Below, one piece after another: positions 27,050 to 36,167 of a stretch of DNA of 64,000 nt (position 1 is the stretch's first letter; each line of letters begins with the position of its first letter). The notes beneath the pieces are model-generated. The model did not search any database. It saw nothing but the letters and a program-made list of their open reading frames with translations, and was not told where the DNA came from. Both the position numbers and the translations under genes were made by a program. This DNA comes from Photorhabdus cinerea (GTDB taxonomy: Bacteria; Pseudomonadota; Gammaproteobacteria; Enterobacterales; Enterobacteriaceae), in assembly GCF_011189575.1 (NCBI RefSeq), contig NZ_PUJW01000014.1, positions 1 through 64,000 of the forward strand. The letters run 5' to 3'.

Positions 27050-27739
27050 TTACGGCTTATAACCTCTTACCTGCCCTTGTAACCCTGTCAGACTTTTCAA
27101 GTCTGATAACGCCGATTCGAGTTGTTGCCTGGAAACATTTGGACCAACATATATTCTGGTCAACTGCCCGTGAACTGGAGACGAAGGAACAGTATAGACT
27201 TGATAACCAGACAGACGCAGTCTAGCGACTATTTCATCTACCTTCCCTGCATTTTTCAAAGCACCAAGTTGTACGATATAAGCTTGTCCCTGCGGTGCTT
27301 TTTCAACTGGCTTCGCTTCAATTTTTGACTCTGGTTTAACCTCTAATTTGGCTTTAGGCTTCGGTGACACTAGCGGTTTAGGATCTGTTTTTTGCTCAGG
27401 CTTACTCTGTAGTTTAGGTTTCACTTCTAGCTGAACAGCAGGAGGCGTTATCGACGCTGGCTGTGGCGGAACCGTTACCAGCGGTATTTCCGGTTGTTCT
27501 AACGTTTCTGGCAGCAATACCTCTGTCTCATCCTCCAGAGGGACTGATAATATTGTTGAATTAAGGGGAGAAATAGATTCAATCTCCTGCTCATCCCCAG
27601 GCTTGGGAACCAAGGGAATTGATGCAAACTTATCTTCGTTGTATTTCTTATTGCCGTCCAACAACACAGGTAGCACTATGACCCCTAGTGCTACCAATAC
27701 AATTGTACCGACCAAACGATTCTGAAATTTACTTGCCAC
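27050..27739 (-). CDS. dedD: Cell-division SPOR-domain protein DedD
   Basis: A 229-residue bitopic membrane protein. A short cytoplasmic head (ASKFQNRLVG) and one transmembrane helix (TIVLVALGVIVLPVLL) are followed by a long Pro/Lys/Glu-rich linker (about 60-150) and a C-terminal SPOR domain (AYIVQLGALKNAGKVDEIVA) that binds denuded septal glycan. The start is taken as GTG at 27739, which matches E. coli (MASKFQNRLVG) and follows a GGGAG ribosome site; the frame extension to 27772 lies within folC. Overlaps folC by 11 bp. Confidence 0.93.
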   Translation of the reverse strand: MASKFQNRLVGTIVLVALGVIVLPVLLDGNKKYNEDKFASIPLVPKPGDEQEIESISPLNSTILSVPLEDETEVLLPETLEQPEIPLVTVPPQPASITPPAVQLEVKPKLQSKPEQKTDPKPLVSPKPKAKLEVKPESKIEAKPVEKAPQGQAYIVQLGALKNAGKVDEIVARLRLSGYQVYTVPSSPVHGQLTRIYVGPNVSRQQLESALSDLKSLTGLQGQVRGYKP

Positions 27740-29027
27740 TTCCCTTCTCCCTGTCCAGAGCCTCCATGACATGCGCTACCGTGTGGAATGAACCACAAAC
27801 TACAACGATATCCTGTTCATCAGCCTCTGCCATTGCCTGATACCAAGCACTTTCCACATCAGTGAATACCCGCGGTTGTTCAAGATGCAGAGCCAGTGTC
27901 TGTGCATCCGCACCACGCAGTTCAGTCAAAGGAGCGCAATACCACTCATCAATTTGCTGTGATAGGCAAGCCAGTGTGCCGACGATATCTTTATCACTCA
28001 GCATACCCACTACACCAAGAATTTTACTATCTGGTTGACGGGGCAAAAGAGCCAGTTTCTGCACCAAATAAGCCGCAGCATGTGGGTTATGTGCCACATC
28101 CAAAATCAACAATGGATGTTCACGCACTATCTGGAAACGCCCTGGCAACTGTGCATTTTGCAGCCCTTGATGAATTGCCCGCTCATTAATAGCCTGACTG
28201 ACTTTATCATCCTGTCGCAATAGACAACAAATCACTCCCAGCGCGGTTGCTGCATTCATCAAAGGCACATTCGGCAAAGGCAGATTACTCAGTAGCATAT
28301 CATCAGATTGCCAGCACCAACTTTTCTCCTGTTTGGAAAATCGCCAGTCAGTACCACAACGGAATAGCTTAGCGCCTAATTCACCAGTGACTTCCGCAAT
28401 AGAAGATGGCATATCCGGTTCACCAACCACGGCAAAATGATCTTTACGGAAAATACCCGCTTTCTCATAGCCAATATGCTCACGGTCTGCTCCTAACCAA
28501 TCAGTATGATCAAGTGCAATGCTGGTAATAGCTGCAATATCAGCATCCACAATATTTGTCGCGTCTAACCGGCCACCTAAACCCACCTCTAAAATGACAA
28601 CATCCAGACAAGCTTCTTTAAACAATTGCAAGGCTGCTAATGTGCCATACTCAAAATAAGTCAGTGAAATCTCACCACGGCGGGATTCGATATCCGCAAA
28701 TACACGGCAAAACACCTGTTCAGGCAACTCCTTACCCTGAATACGTACCCTTTCGGTATAACGTACAAGATGAGGAGAACTATAAACACCCACTCGCAAT
28801 CCAGCCGCTAGCAGAACAGCTTCGATAGTGCAACAAGTGGTACCTTTACCGTTAGTGCCAGATACTGTGATTATCTTAGGTGCAGGATTCACCAGTTCCA
28901 GGATTCGGGCAAGTTTCCCCACACGCTCAAGCCCCATATCAATGGCTTTAGTATGCAGGCTTTCAAGATAGGAAAGCCACGTCGTCAATGACGACGTGGC
29001 TTGAGGAATTTGCAAAGTGTCAGACAT
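27729..29027 (-). CDS. folC: Folylpolyglutamate/dihydrofolate synthase FolC
   Basis: A 432-residue Mur-ligase-type enzyme that adds glutamate to dihydropteroate and to folates. ATP loop SGTNGKGTTC at about 56-65, EVGLGGRLDATN and the second-domain LDVAHNPHAA motif are present. Overlaps accD by 8 bp upstream and dedD by 11 bp downstream, so the three are co-translated. Confidence 0.97.
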   Translation of the reverse strand: MSDTLQIPQATSSLTTWLSYLESLHTKAIDMGLERVGKLARILELVNPAPKIITVSGTNGKGTTCCTIEAVLLAAGLRVGVYSSPHLVRYTERVRIQGKELPEQVFCRVFADIESRRGEISLTYFEYGTLAALQLFKEACLDVVILEVGLGGRLDATNIVDADIAAITSIALDHTDWLGADREHIGYEKAGIFRKDHFAVVGEPDMPSSIAEVTGELGAKLFRCGTDWRFSKQEKSWCWQSDDMLLSNLPLPNVPLMNAATALGVICCLLRQDDKVSQAINERAIHQGLQNAQLPGRFQIVREHPLLILDVAHNPHAAAYLVQKLALLPRQPDSKILGVVGMLSDKDIVGTLACLSQQIDEWYCAPLTELRGADAQTLALHLEQPRVFTDVESAWYQAMAEADEQDIVVVCGSFHTVAHVMEALDREKGSGK

Positions 29028-29964
29028 CTTCTTTATTAGTACTTATTTGAATATCCGCATCAACATCAGCGGGTTCTGCCACAAATTCAGCAACAATCGG
29101 CTGAGCGCCTGGTTGCGGCTGATGAGTCAGTTTAGAAAGCAAACTGGCAAGAGTGCTACGCATTTCAGGACGGCGAACAATCATGTCAATCGCGCCTTTT
29201 TCCAACAAAAACTCACTGCGCTGGAAACCTGGTGGCAATTTCTCACGTACTGTCTGCTCAATAACACGAGGTCCAGCAAAACCAATCAATGCTTTTGGTT
29301 CAGCAATATTAATATCCCCCAACATTGCCAAACTCGCTGAAACCCCCCCCATTGTCGGATCGGTCATCACAGAAATGTAAGGCAAACCACGTTCCTGCAA
29401 TTTTGCCAGAGCAGCACTGGTTTTTGCCATCTGCATCAGTGACATCAGCGCTTCTTGCATACGAGCGCCGCCACTGGAAGAGAAACAAACCAAAGGACAA
29501 TCGTCTTCCAACGCCTGCTCTACTGCGCGGACAAAACGAGCACCAACAACAGAAGCCATCGAACCGCCCATAAATGCAAATTCAAAGGCAGCTGCAACAA
29601 CTGGCATACCATCCAAGGTACCTTTCATCACGACCAGAGCATCTTTCTCTTGCGTTTGTTTCTGTGCTGCTGATATGCGGTCTTTGTACTTTTTAGAATC
29701 ACGGAATTTCAAAATGTCTTTCGGTTCTAATTCGCCACCTAATTCAGTTGTTGTTCCTTCATCAAGAAAAGTCTCCAACCGGGTACGTGCTGAAATACGC
29801 ATGTGATGATCACATTTAGGACAAACCTCAAGATTGCGCTCTAACTCAGCACGGTAGAGCACCTGACTGCAACTATCACATTTAGTCCAAACCCCTTCAG
29901 GAATATTTGCCTTACGGGTTTGGGTAATGTTGCTTTTATTAAGAATTTTTTCAATCCAGCTCAT
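29020..29964 (-). CDS. accD: Acetyl-CoA carboxylase carboxyltransferase subunit beta
   Basis: A 314-residue zinc-ribbon carboxyltransferase subunit that, with AccA, makes malonyl-CoA. The zinc ribbon CDSC...CPKC is near residues 27-50, and the crotonase-fold core follows (FAFMGGSMASVVGARFVRA, SSGGARMQEA, DPTMGGVSAS, FAGPRVIEQT). The ATG at 29964 gives MSWIEKIL, the usual start, with GGAAAG upstream; the open frame extends to 30018 without family similarity. Confidence 0.98.
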   Translation of the reverse strand: MSWIEKILNKSNITQTRKANIPEGVWTKCDSCSQVLYRAELERNLEVCPKCDHHMRISARTRLETFLDEGTTTELGGELEPKDILKFRDSKKYKDRISAAQKQTQEKDALVVMKGTLDGMPVVAAAFEFAFMGGSMASVVGARFVRAVEQALEDDCPLVCFSSSGGARMQEALMSLMQMAKTSAALAKLQERGLPYISVMTDPTMGGVSASLAMLGDINIAEPKALIGFAGPRVIEQTVREKLPPGFQRSEFLLEKGAIDMIVRRPEMRSTLASLLSKLTHQPQPGAQPIVAEFVAEPADVDADIQISTNKEDV

Positions 29965-30065
29965 TAATGATCTTTCCGTCTGAATCTGGCTTATGCCAGT
30001 TTTGTTATTGTGTGCCATTAAACCACAATGCTATTACAGTGTGGATAAAAAACTGCTCAAACCTG

Positions 30066-30755
30066 TTACGAGTTATTCGCTTTCTGTTTTGCCACCGCAC
30101 GACGATGACGCCAAATTTCAATTACACCCGGCAGGATTGAGATAAAGATGATAGCGACAATCAACAGTTTCAAATTCTGTTGTACCACTGGCATATCACC
30201 GAATATATAACCAGAATAGGTGAATAAAAGCACCCAAACCAGTGCACCAATCACGTTGTAAGCAGCAAAATGACGATAAGACATTTTACCCATGCCAGCA
30301 ACGAATGGCACAAATGTTCTGATGATCGGTACAAATCGCGCTAAAATAATTGCTTTCCCACCATGTTTTTCATAAAACTCATGCGTTTTTTCTAGATAAC
30401 TACGGCGGAAAATTTTTGAATCCGGATTTGTAAACAACCTCTCACCAAAAATGCGGCCAATAGCATAATTCACCGCATCACCAATAATGGCCGCAGTAAT
30501 CATCAACGCTACCATGACGTGCACGTTTAGATCGTTTGAATCCAAAGCAGCTAAAGCACCCGCAACAAATAAAAGTGAATCTCCCGGCAGGAACGGAGTA
30601 ACAACTAATCCTGTTTCACAGAATAAAATTAAGAACAGAATGCCATATACCCAGTTACCATATTGTGCGACAAGTTCAGCCAAATGAATATCAATATGGA
30701 GAATAAAATCAACAATAAATTTTGCAAAATCAAATAAATGAGTAAAAAATTCCAT
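30066..30755 (-). CDS. dedA: DedA-family membrane protein
   Basis: A 229-residue integral membrane protein of the DedA/SNARE-associated family. Markers are CETGLVVTPFLPGDSLLF, the re-entrant-loop acidic residues, and RFVPIIRTFVPFVAGMG with its two conserved arginines. Members are implicated in undecaprenyl-phosphate or phospholipid flipping and proton-motive-force homeostasis. Two ATGs lie in tandem; the second (30755) is better spaced from GGAG. Between truA and accD as in E. coli. Confidence 0.93.
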   Translation of the reverse strand: MEFFTHLFDFAKFIVDFILHIDIHLAELVAQYGNWVYGILFLILFCETGLVVTPFLPGDSLLFVAGALAALDSNDLNVHVMVALMITAAIIGDAVNYAIGRIFGERLFTNPDSKIFRRSYLEKTHEFYEKHGGKAIILARFVPIIRTFVPFVAGMGKMSYRHFAAYNVIGALVWVLLFTYSGYIFGDMPVVQQNLKLLIVAIIFISILPGVIEIWRHRRAVAKQKANNS

Positions 30756-30801
30756 CATATTCTCCGTTATACCAAAACATCCGTGTCGGCAACTAAAAAC
30801 G

Positions 30802-31638
30802 TTAAATCAAATCATCTGCCAGAAACAGAGGCCCCATAACAGATTCCGGCAAGTCAAACTGAGCCGGATAATCAACGGCAACTAAATATAATCCTGCCGA
30901 TTTTGCCGTTGCAGCAGCTTTCGTCCGGTCTTTTAAAGCCAGCAACTGGGCCATCCAGTTAATATCCTGATTACCACAACCAATTTCCATCAAACTCCCA
31001 GCAATATTACGTACCATATGGTGTACAAAAGCATTGGCTTTAATATCTATTACCACGTAATGCCCGTAACGGCTGACATTAATATGCATCACATTACGCC
31101 AAGGGGTTTTGGATTGGCACTGCACGGCACGGAAAGAGGTAAAATCATTTTCACCCAACAAACACTGCGCTGCCTGATGCATCCGCTTTTCATCCAGTGG
31201 ATAGTAAAAGTGTGTTACTCCACAGGCCAGCACGGCTGGACGATAACGATGATTAAAAATAATGTAACGATACCGCCGGGCCGTAGCACTGAAACGGGCA
31301 TGGAAACCCTCATCCACTATTTTCACCCAACGAACAGCAATATCCGGTGGTAAATGTGCGTTCACGCCCATGGTCCATGCTGCATCCTTGCGCTGGGCAG
31401 ACGTTTCAAAATGAACAACCTGTCCTGTTGCATGTACTCCAGCATCAGTTCGACCGGCACAAAATACTGATATAGGTTCATTGGCGACTTTTGATAATGC
31501 TTGCTCAAGGCACTCCTGAACACTTTTCACTTCCTGCTGGCGCTGCCAGCCATAATACTGGCTGCCATCGTACTCAACTCCCAACGCAATTTTCATTTTT
31601 GAACCTGGCACAGATTCTGTTTGTTCTGTACCAAACAT
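30802..31638 (-). CDS. truA: tRNA pseudouridine(38-40) synthase TruA
   Basis: A 278-residue enzyme that isomerises U38, U39 and U40 in the tRNA anticodon stem. The catalytic Asp is in CAGRTDAGVHATGQVVHF; ARFSATARRYRY and NAFVHHMVRN are family blocks. The start codon overlaps the usg stop by one base (TGATG). The first dozen residues vary between species, so the exact start (31638, or an ATG at about 31594) is less certain. Confidence 0.95.
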   Translation of the reverse strand: MFGTEQTESVPGSKMKIALGVEYDGSQYYGWQRQQEVKSVQECLEQALSKVANEPISVFCAGRTDAGVHATGQVVHFETSAQRKDAAWTMGVNAHLPPDIAVRWVKIVDEGFHARFSATARRYRYIIFNHRYRPAVLACGVTHFYYPLDEKRMHQAAQCLLGENDFTSFRAVQCQSKTPWRNVMHINVSRYGHYVVIDIKANAFVHHMVRNIAGSLMEIGCGNQDINWMAQLLALKDRTKAAATAKSAGLYLVAVDYPAQFDLPESVMGPLFLADDLI

Positions 31639-32648
31639 CAGTAAAATTGCTCCTGCATCAGTTTTTCGGCTGTCTCGATAGCCATCAGCGCGCCACCAAA
31701 ACGGATATTGTCGGCTACAGACCAGAACTGCAATACTTCTGGCATTCCGTAATCATTGCGCAAGCAACCAATACTCAACGAATCATTACCAGACGCTTCT
31801 GTCACCGGTGTTGGATAATCACCTTCATCTGAGACATTAATATCAACTATCCGTTCCAGTTCCTCGCGGGCTTCTTCCACACCAACCGGACGTAATGTTT
31901 CCAAATGGACTACCTGAACATTGCCATAAAAAACAGAAGATTGTACACAACTGACTGAAATCGGTAATCCCTCATCCTGTAAAACCTTGCGCACCTGATC
32001 CACAAGACGGCGCTCTTCACTCACTGAGCCTTCAGCATCCGTCAGCAACGGCAAAAGATTAAACGCCAATTGTTTGCTGAAGCGGCTCGGCTCTGGTGGA
32101 ATACCATTTAGTAAACGGGCACTCTGTCCAGCTAATTCATCAACTGCCGCTTTACCGTGAATAGAAACAGAGAACAGATTAGTCAAATGCAAACGTGCAA
32201 TTCCAGCCGCATCAACCAGCGGTTTTATCGCTGTCAGTACCTGACTGGTCATACTATCTGCCAAAGCAATAATATTACGATTGCGATAATCCGCCAAAGC
32301 ATGAGGGTTAACACCTGGAACAACCAAAGGCACATCCGGTTCCATAGCAAACAATCCACTGCTATCAATGACCAAACAACCTTCTTCCGCCGCTTTTTCA
32401 GCATATTGTGCGGTGGCTTCTGTCCCAGCCACAAAAAAAGCGAGCTGTACCTGCGACCAATCAAAATCAGCGGCATCACGAACAATTAGATTTTTACCAT
32501 TAAAACGCAAGTTTTCACCAGCACTGCGCTCACTGGCAAGAGGATACAATTCACCAACAGAAAACTGACGCTCCTGTAATAACGCCAGTATCGCTTCACC
32601 TACTGCGCCTGTTGCACCCAACAGGGCAATATTCCAACCTTCTGACAT
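31638..32648 (-). CDS. usg: Semialdehyde dehydrogenase-family protein Usg
   Basis: A 336-residue paralogue of aspartate-semialdehyde dehydrogenase: LLGATGAVGEAIL nucleotide loop, FFVAGTEAT and CLVIDSSGLFAMEPDVPLVVPGVNP. The segment around the usual active-site Cys (here LADSMTSQVL) lacks the cysteine, as in E. coli Usg, so it is unlikely to be an active dehydrogenase. Function unknown. The ATG at 32648 has GGTGGAG upstream. Between pdxB and truA as in E. coli. Confidence 0.93.
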   Translation of the reverse strand: MSEGWNIALLGATGAVGEAILALLQERQFSVGELYPLASERSAGENLRFNGKNLIVRDAADFDWSQVQLAFFVAGTEATAQYAEKAAEEGCLVIDSSGLFAMEPDVPLVVPGVNPHALADYRNRNIIALADSMTSQVLTAIKPLVDAAGIARLHLTNLFSVSIHGKAAVDELAGQSARLLNGIPPEPSRFSKQLAFNLLPLLTDAEGSVSEERRLVDQVRKVLQDEGLPISVSCVQSSVFYGNVQVVHLETLRPVGVEEAREELERIVDINVSDEGDYPTPVTEASGNDSLSIGCLRNDYGMPEVLQFWSVADNIRFGGALMAIETAEKLMQEQFY

Positions 32649-32704
32649 GTTGGTTTTCTCCACCTTATTTTTCTTTCTGGCATGTAGACATATTTCTACA
32701 CGGA

Positions 32705-33832
32705 TTAAATCAGTTCTGTACTAAAACCAAGAGTAGCTAACAACTCGGCACTCTCTTTATTATCACAACACACAGTCAAAGATGACCATTCCCGACGTTC
32801 CAAATAGTTTTTACGCAGACGATCAAATTGCCCTTTCTGACCAGCAACTTGCCGTAACGGAGCATCATCGCGGCGCACATCATACACTAAATGTATCAAC
32901 CGTTTCAGTGTGCTTTGAGTCACACTTCCATGTAGGGTAATACGGCTGAAATCCGGTTCAGGCAACAAATCAGATAAGGCAACTTTATCGGATTGACCGA
33001 GAAATTCGCAGTAAGCTTCATATACCTGAGAGGTACCACGAGCCTTACCTTCAAGCGTGTATCCCGCGATATGCGGTGTACCAATATCAACTAATTCCAG
33101 TAATGGCAAAGATAAATCAGGTTCCGGTTCCCAAACATCTAAAACAACACTGAGTTTTTTACCAGATTTCAGCTCAGCAAGCAGTGCTTGATTATCAACA
33201 ACTTCGCCACGGCTGGCATTAATCAATATGCGGTTATCCGGCAAAACCGACAATAATTCAGCATTCACCAGATGGAGTGTTTTATACGGACCTGATTTAT
33301 TAAGTGGCGTATGGAATGTAAGGATATCAGCCTCTTTGACTAGTTTTTCTAGTGGCCAAAATTCACCCGCGTCTCTTCTATCCGCTCTTGGTGGATCACA
33401 TAAGAGTGTCCGGACACCAAGGACAGATAACCGTTCTGCCAGCCTGCTACCAACATTACCGACACCGATAATTCCTACAACTTTATCTTTAAGTTCAAAA
33501 TTGTCACGTTCTGCCAGCAACATCAACGCTGAGAAAACATATTCAACCACAGCAATAGCATTGCATCCCGGCGCAGCAGAAAATCCAACTCCTGCCTGAG
33601 ATAACCATCGCTGGTCCACATGGTCAGTACCCGCCGTTGCCGTACCGATGAATTTTATCGTGCTACCTTTCAACAATTTTTCATCAACTTTAGTCACCGA
33701 GCGGACCATAAAGGCATCAGCATGATCCAATACACCTTCCGGTACCGGGCGCCCTGGGATAGCCTGCACATCCCCCAATTGCTGAAACAGTTGCTCAGCA
33801 TAAGGCATATTTTCATCAACCAGAATCTTCAC
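32705..33832 (-). CDS. pdxB: Erythronate-4-phosphate dehydrogenase PdxB
   Basis: A 375-residue D-isomer-specific 2-hydroxyacid dehydrogenase in the DXP-dependent pyridoxal phosphate pathway. MKILVDENMPYAEQLF start, TATAGTDHVD, NAD loop GIIGVGNVGSRLAERL, INASRGEVVDNQALL and the catalytic His in DIGTPHIAGYT; a C-terminal PdxB dimerisation domain follows. Head of the pdxB-usg-truA run. Confidence 0.97.
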   Translation of the reverse strand: MKILVDENMPYAEQLFQQLGDVQAIPGRPVPEGVLDHADAFMVRSVTKVDEKLLKGSTIKFIGTATAGTDHVDQRWLSQAGVGFSAAPGCNAIAVVEYVFSALMLLAERDNFELKDKVVGIIGVGNVGSRLAERLSVLGVRTLLCDPPRADRRDAGEFWPLEKLVKEADILTFHTPLNKSGPYKTLHLVNAELLSVLPDNRILINASRGEVVDNQALLAELKSGKKLSVVLDVWEPEPDLSLPLLELVDIGTPHIAGYTLEGKARGTSQVYEAYCEFLGQSDKVALSDLLPEPDFSRITLHGSVTQSTLKRLIHLVYDVRRDDAPLRQVAGQKGQFDRLRKNYLERREWSSLTVCCDNKESAELLATLGFSTELI

Positions 33833-33920
33833 TTAATTCATCCTGTGGCATAAAACGGACGTAGCCCGCTATTTTGCCACTTAATCATAACAAAACCCAT
33901 AATAATGGTTTCTTTTATTG

Positions 33921-34064
33921 TTAACTTTTTCTGAAACGATCAGGTGTTATACCTGCCAATTGCTGACACATCGCAATAAAAGCAGAAGGTGAGCTGTAAC
34001 CGACATCAAAAGCGACTTCATTGACGGTTTTTACCAGCTCTAGCAAAGAGATAATGGATAAACC
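33921..34064 (-). pseudogene. AraC-family regulator, 3' remnant
   Basis: Forty-seven codons ending in a stop encode the second helix-turn-helix of an AraC/XylS regulator: VNEVAFDVGYSSPSAF then CQQLAGITPDRFRKS. Upstream (beyond 34064) the frame loses family similarity and no start or ribosome site is present, so it is a decayed gene end. It fills most of the gap between pdxB and the next small gene. Confidence 0.8.
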
Positions 34065-34148
34065 ACAAGTAACCAGAATCTACGTATAAAGGTTTTAAGC
34101 CATGTCCTATGATGCTGTTGATTTTCTTAATGAAAAATTGATGACTAT

Positions 34149-34544
34149 TTAATTTTTTAACGCATTCACAATATTCATAGCTTGCTCTGTATCTTTTATC
34201 GACATTCTGAATGAAGGACCTAAGGCAGTTTGGATAGTATTCGAGATAATAGGTATACCTTTAAACGATATTGTCACTTGGGAGCCGACATTTTTATTGA
34301 TTAAAGTATCAAGGTGGGGAAAACAGGGTTTATCTTTTTTCACCACTATTGCTAATTGGTTATTGCCACTTTCATCTGCCCCTAAATAATCGATTTGAGC
34401 TGTACAGGCTTGAGTTAAAATAAATTTATCACCGGATGAAAATGCAAATTTCAGCCCTTGTTCTATTTGTACTTGTTTATCTGGATTACTGGAGCACCCT
34501 GTTATGACAGATAGAAGTAACATAATAACCGATAAACTTCTCAT
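34149..34544 (-). CDS. Small lipoprotein of unknown function
   Basis: A 131-residue protein with a lipoprotein signal peptide: MRSLSVIMLLLSVITGCSS, lipobox ITGC with Cys17. The mature part has two further cysteines (ACTAQ, PCFP) and a C-terminal segment (FRMSIKDTEQAMNIVNAL) resembling SecDF head-type alpha/beta folds only loosely. AGGAT precedes the ATG. Two unknowns of similar size sit together here, suggesting an accessory insertion next to the pdxB block. Confidence 0.75.
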   Translation of the reverse strand: MRSLSVIMLLLSVITGCSSNPDKQVQIEQGLKFAFSSGDKFILTQACTAQIDYLGADESGNNQLAIVVKKDKPCFPHLDTLINKNVGSQVTISFKGIPIISNTIQTALGPSFRMSIKDTEQAMNIVNALKN

Positions 34545-34584
34545 AATTTCGATCCTACAATATTGAACAATTTCACATAATATA

Positions 34585-34611
34585 AGCCCTACTTAAAGCT
34601 CAAGTAAGGCT
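34585..34611 (-). terminator. Hairpin between two small accessory genes
   Basis: Near-perfect arms agccctactt / aagtaaggct around a seven-base loop, downstream of the gene at 34647-34931; likely its terminator. Confidence 0.45.
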
Positions 34612-34646
34612 GTAATTAGCATTACATTAAAATAAAATAAAATAAA

Positions 34647-34931
34647 TTACCAAGTAATTCTAATGTTTTGCCCTATAGAATGACTTTTACACCTGATTCT
34701 ATCTACTCCTATCCCTCCGTTACTACGGACCAGATAATTACCAGGACCTATAGTTTGTATGGTTTTTAGTGCTGGTTCATCTACATATCGTATTTCCACG
34801 GAAAAAGTAGATGGAGCCTGTGATTCTGTATCAAAAGAATATCTAACACTGTGGCTGTTGCCGAACCATCCTTGTAAATCGATCCAAGGCCCCCAAAAAC
34901 CAGGTGGAGCGTAAGCTTGAGCTGCTGGCAT
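34647..34931 (-). CDS. Hypothetical small beta-rich protein
   Basis: A 94-residue protein without signal peptide, rich in Trp, Tyr, Ser and Gly (PPGFWGPWIDLQGWFGNSHS, RYSFDTESQ, GPGNYLVRSNGGIG). Alternating strands suggest a compact beta-sandwich or lectin-like fold. A strong AAGGAG ribosome site six bases before the ATG supports expression. Family not recognised. Confidence 0.65.
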   Translation of the reverse strand: MPAAQAYAPPGFWGPWIDLQGWFGNSHSVRYSFDTESQAPSTFSVEIRYVDEPALKTIQTIGPGNYLVRSNGGIGVDRIRCKSHSIGQNIRITW

Positions 34932-35055
34932 ATTTAACTCCTTAAATGTAAAAAGTTAGTTATGTTGGTAAACAACAATTTTTCAAATAGCTCCTCTATA
35001 GTATAGATAAGAATTTCATTTATTATAATTTATATTTATGTTTTGTATGATATTT

Positions 35056-35196
35056 ATAGATATATCCTTCAAGTTGCTGCTTTGTTGGCTGCGTTCACTT
35101 GCCGCCGCACTGCAACTTGAAATCTATTGGGTATATGCTCCCGGGGATTCGCTCCCTTGCCGTCGCGATCCATCTTGAAATCTATTGGGTATATAA
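35056..35196. repeat. MITE-like palindromic repeat, copy 2, composite
   Basis: Shares the block gctcccggggattcgctccc and its continuation with the repeat at 19607-19734. The terminal motif cttgaaatctattgggtata appears twice (about 35117-35136 and 35174-35193) in the same orientation, so this looks like one element end inserted into or recombined with another. Confidence 0.85.
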
Positions 35197-35252
35197 TAAA
35201 TCAGACACTGTTAAACTAAGCACCCATTTTTCTCTCAATGCGACTCATCTAT

Positions 35253-36167
35253 ATGAATATGTTTTTCCCGTTTTTAGCCGTCCTAATCTGGTCGATCAAT
35301 GCCGTGGTAAGTAAAGCCGCTACCACTGCTATTGATCCTGCTGCAATTTCCTTTTACCGCTGGCTCTTGGCTTTTCTCACACTCACCCCTTTTGTTTTAC
35401 TGCCTGTTATCCGCCAATGGAAAATAATTTGTCAGCATTGGTGGAAATTATTAATCCTTGGTGCACTCGGCATGGTGCTTTATCAAAGCCTAGCCTATTA
35501 CGCTGCGCACAGTATCAGCGCAATGTTTATGGGAATTTTTAACTCAATGCTCCCTCTTTTAACTATCATCATCAGCATATTTGTTTTGCGTGTTATCCCC
35601 ACTATCGGTATTGCCCTTGGCTCTGCTTTATCTCTGTTTGGTTTGATCTGGCTGGTCAGTACCGGTGATCCCCTATCATTACTGCAACACGGTTTAGGCC
35701 GTGGTGAGCTGATGATGTTCCTTGCTTCCGTCTCCTATGCTCTATATAGCGTATTAACTAAACACTGGTCTATTCCGTTATCAAACTGGCAATCCCTATA
35801 TGTGCAAATTACTTTCGGGGTCCTGTTATTACTGCCAAATTTCCTGTTGACAAAAGATGTTCAATTAAATGCTAACAATATTCCGTTAGTCTTATTTGCA
35901 GGTATTCCAGCCTCAATCCTCGCACCTTATTTATGGATACAAGGTGTCATAAAACTTGGCGCGAATACTACTTCCATATTTATGAATCTGGCCCCAGTAT
36001 TCACAGCTATTATCGCTATTCTGGTTCTACATGAAAAAATGCACAGCTACCACCTGATCGGTGGTGGCATAACCTTGCTAGGTGTTATGCTGGCACAACA
36101 ACTTCGTACTCCGCTTATTAGACGTAAGACAGCAAAATCGCAGGAAATTAATCATCAGAAAACCTGA
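35253..36167 (+). CDS. EamA/DMT-family transporter
   Basis: A 304-residue inner-membrane protein with ten predicted helices in two EamA repeats (first from about 5 to 135, second from about 150 to 285). Typical blocks are LIWSINAVVSKAAT...ISFYRWLLAF in repeat one and ASVSYALYSVLTKHW at the start of repeat two. The family exports amino acids and other metabolites; the substrate is not predictable. No good ribosome site is visible; the ATG at 35253 fits the family start better than the one at 35238. Converges on tctE with a 20-bp overlap. Confidence 0.85.
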   Translation: MNMFFPFLAVLIWSINAVVSKAATTAIDPAAISFYRWLLAFLTLTPFVLLPVIRQWKIICQHWWKLLILGALGMVLYQSLAYYAAHSISAMFMGIFNSMLPLLTIIISIFVLRVIPTIGIALGSALSLFGLIWLVSTGDPLSLLQHGLGRGELMMFLASVSYALYSVLTKHWSIPLSNWQSLYVQITFGVLLLLPNFLLTKDVQLNANNIPLVLFAGIPASILAPYLWIQGVIKLGANTTSIFMNLAPVFTAIIAILVLHEKMHSYHLIGGGITLLGVMLAQQLRTPLIRRKTAKSQEINHQKT

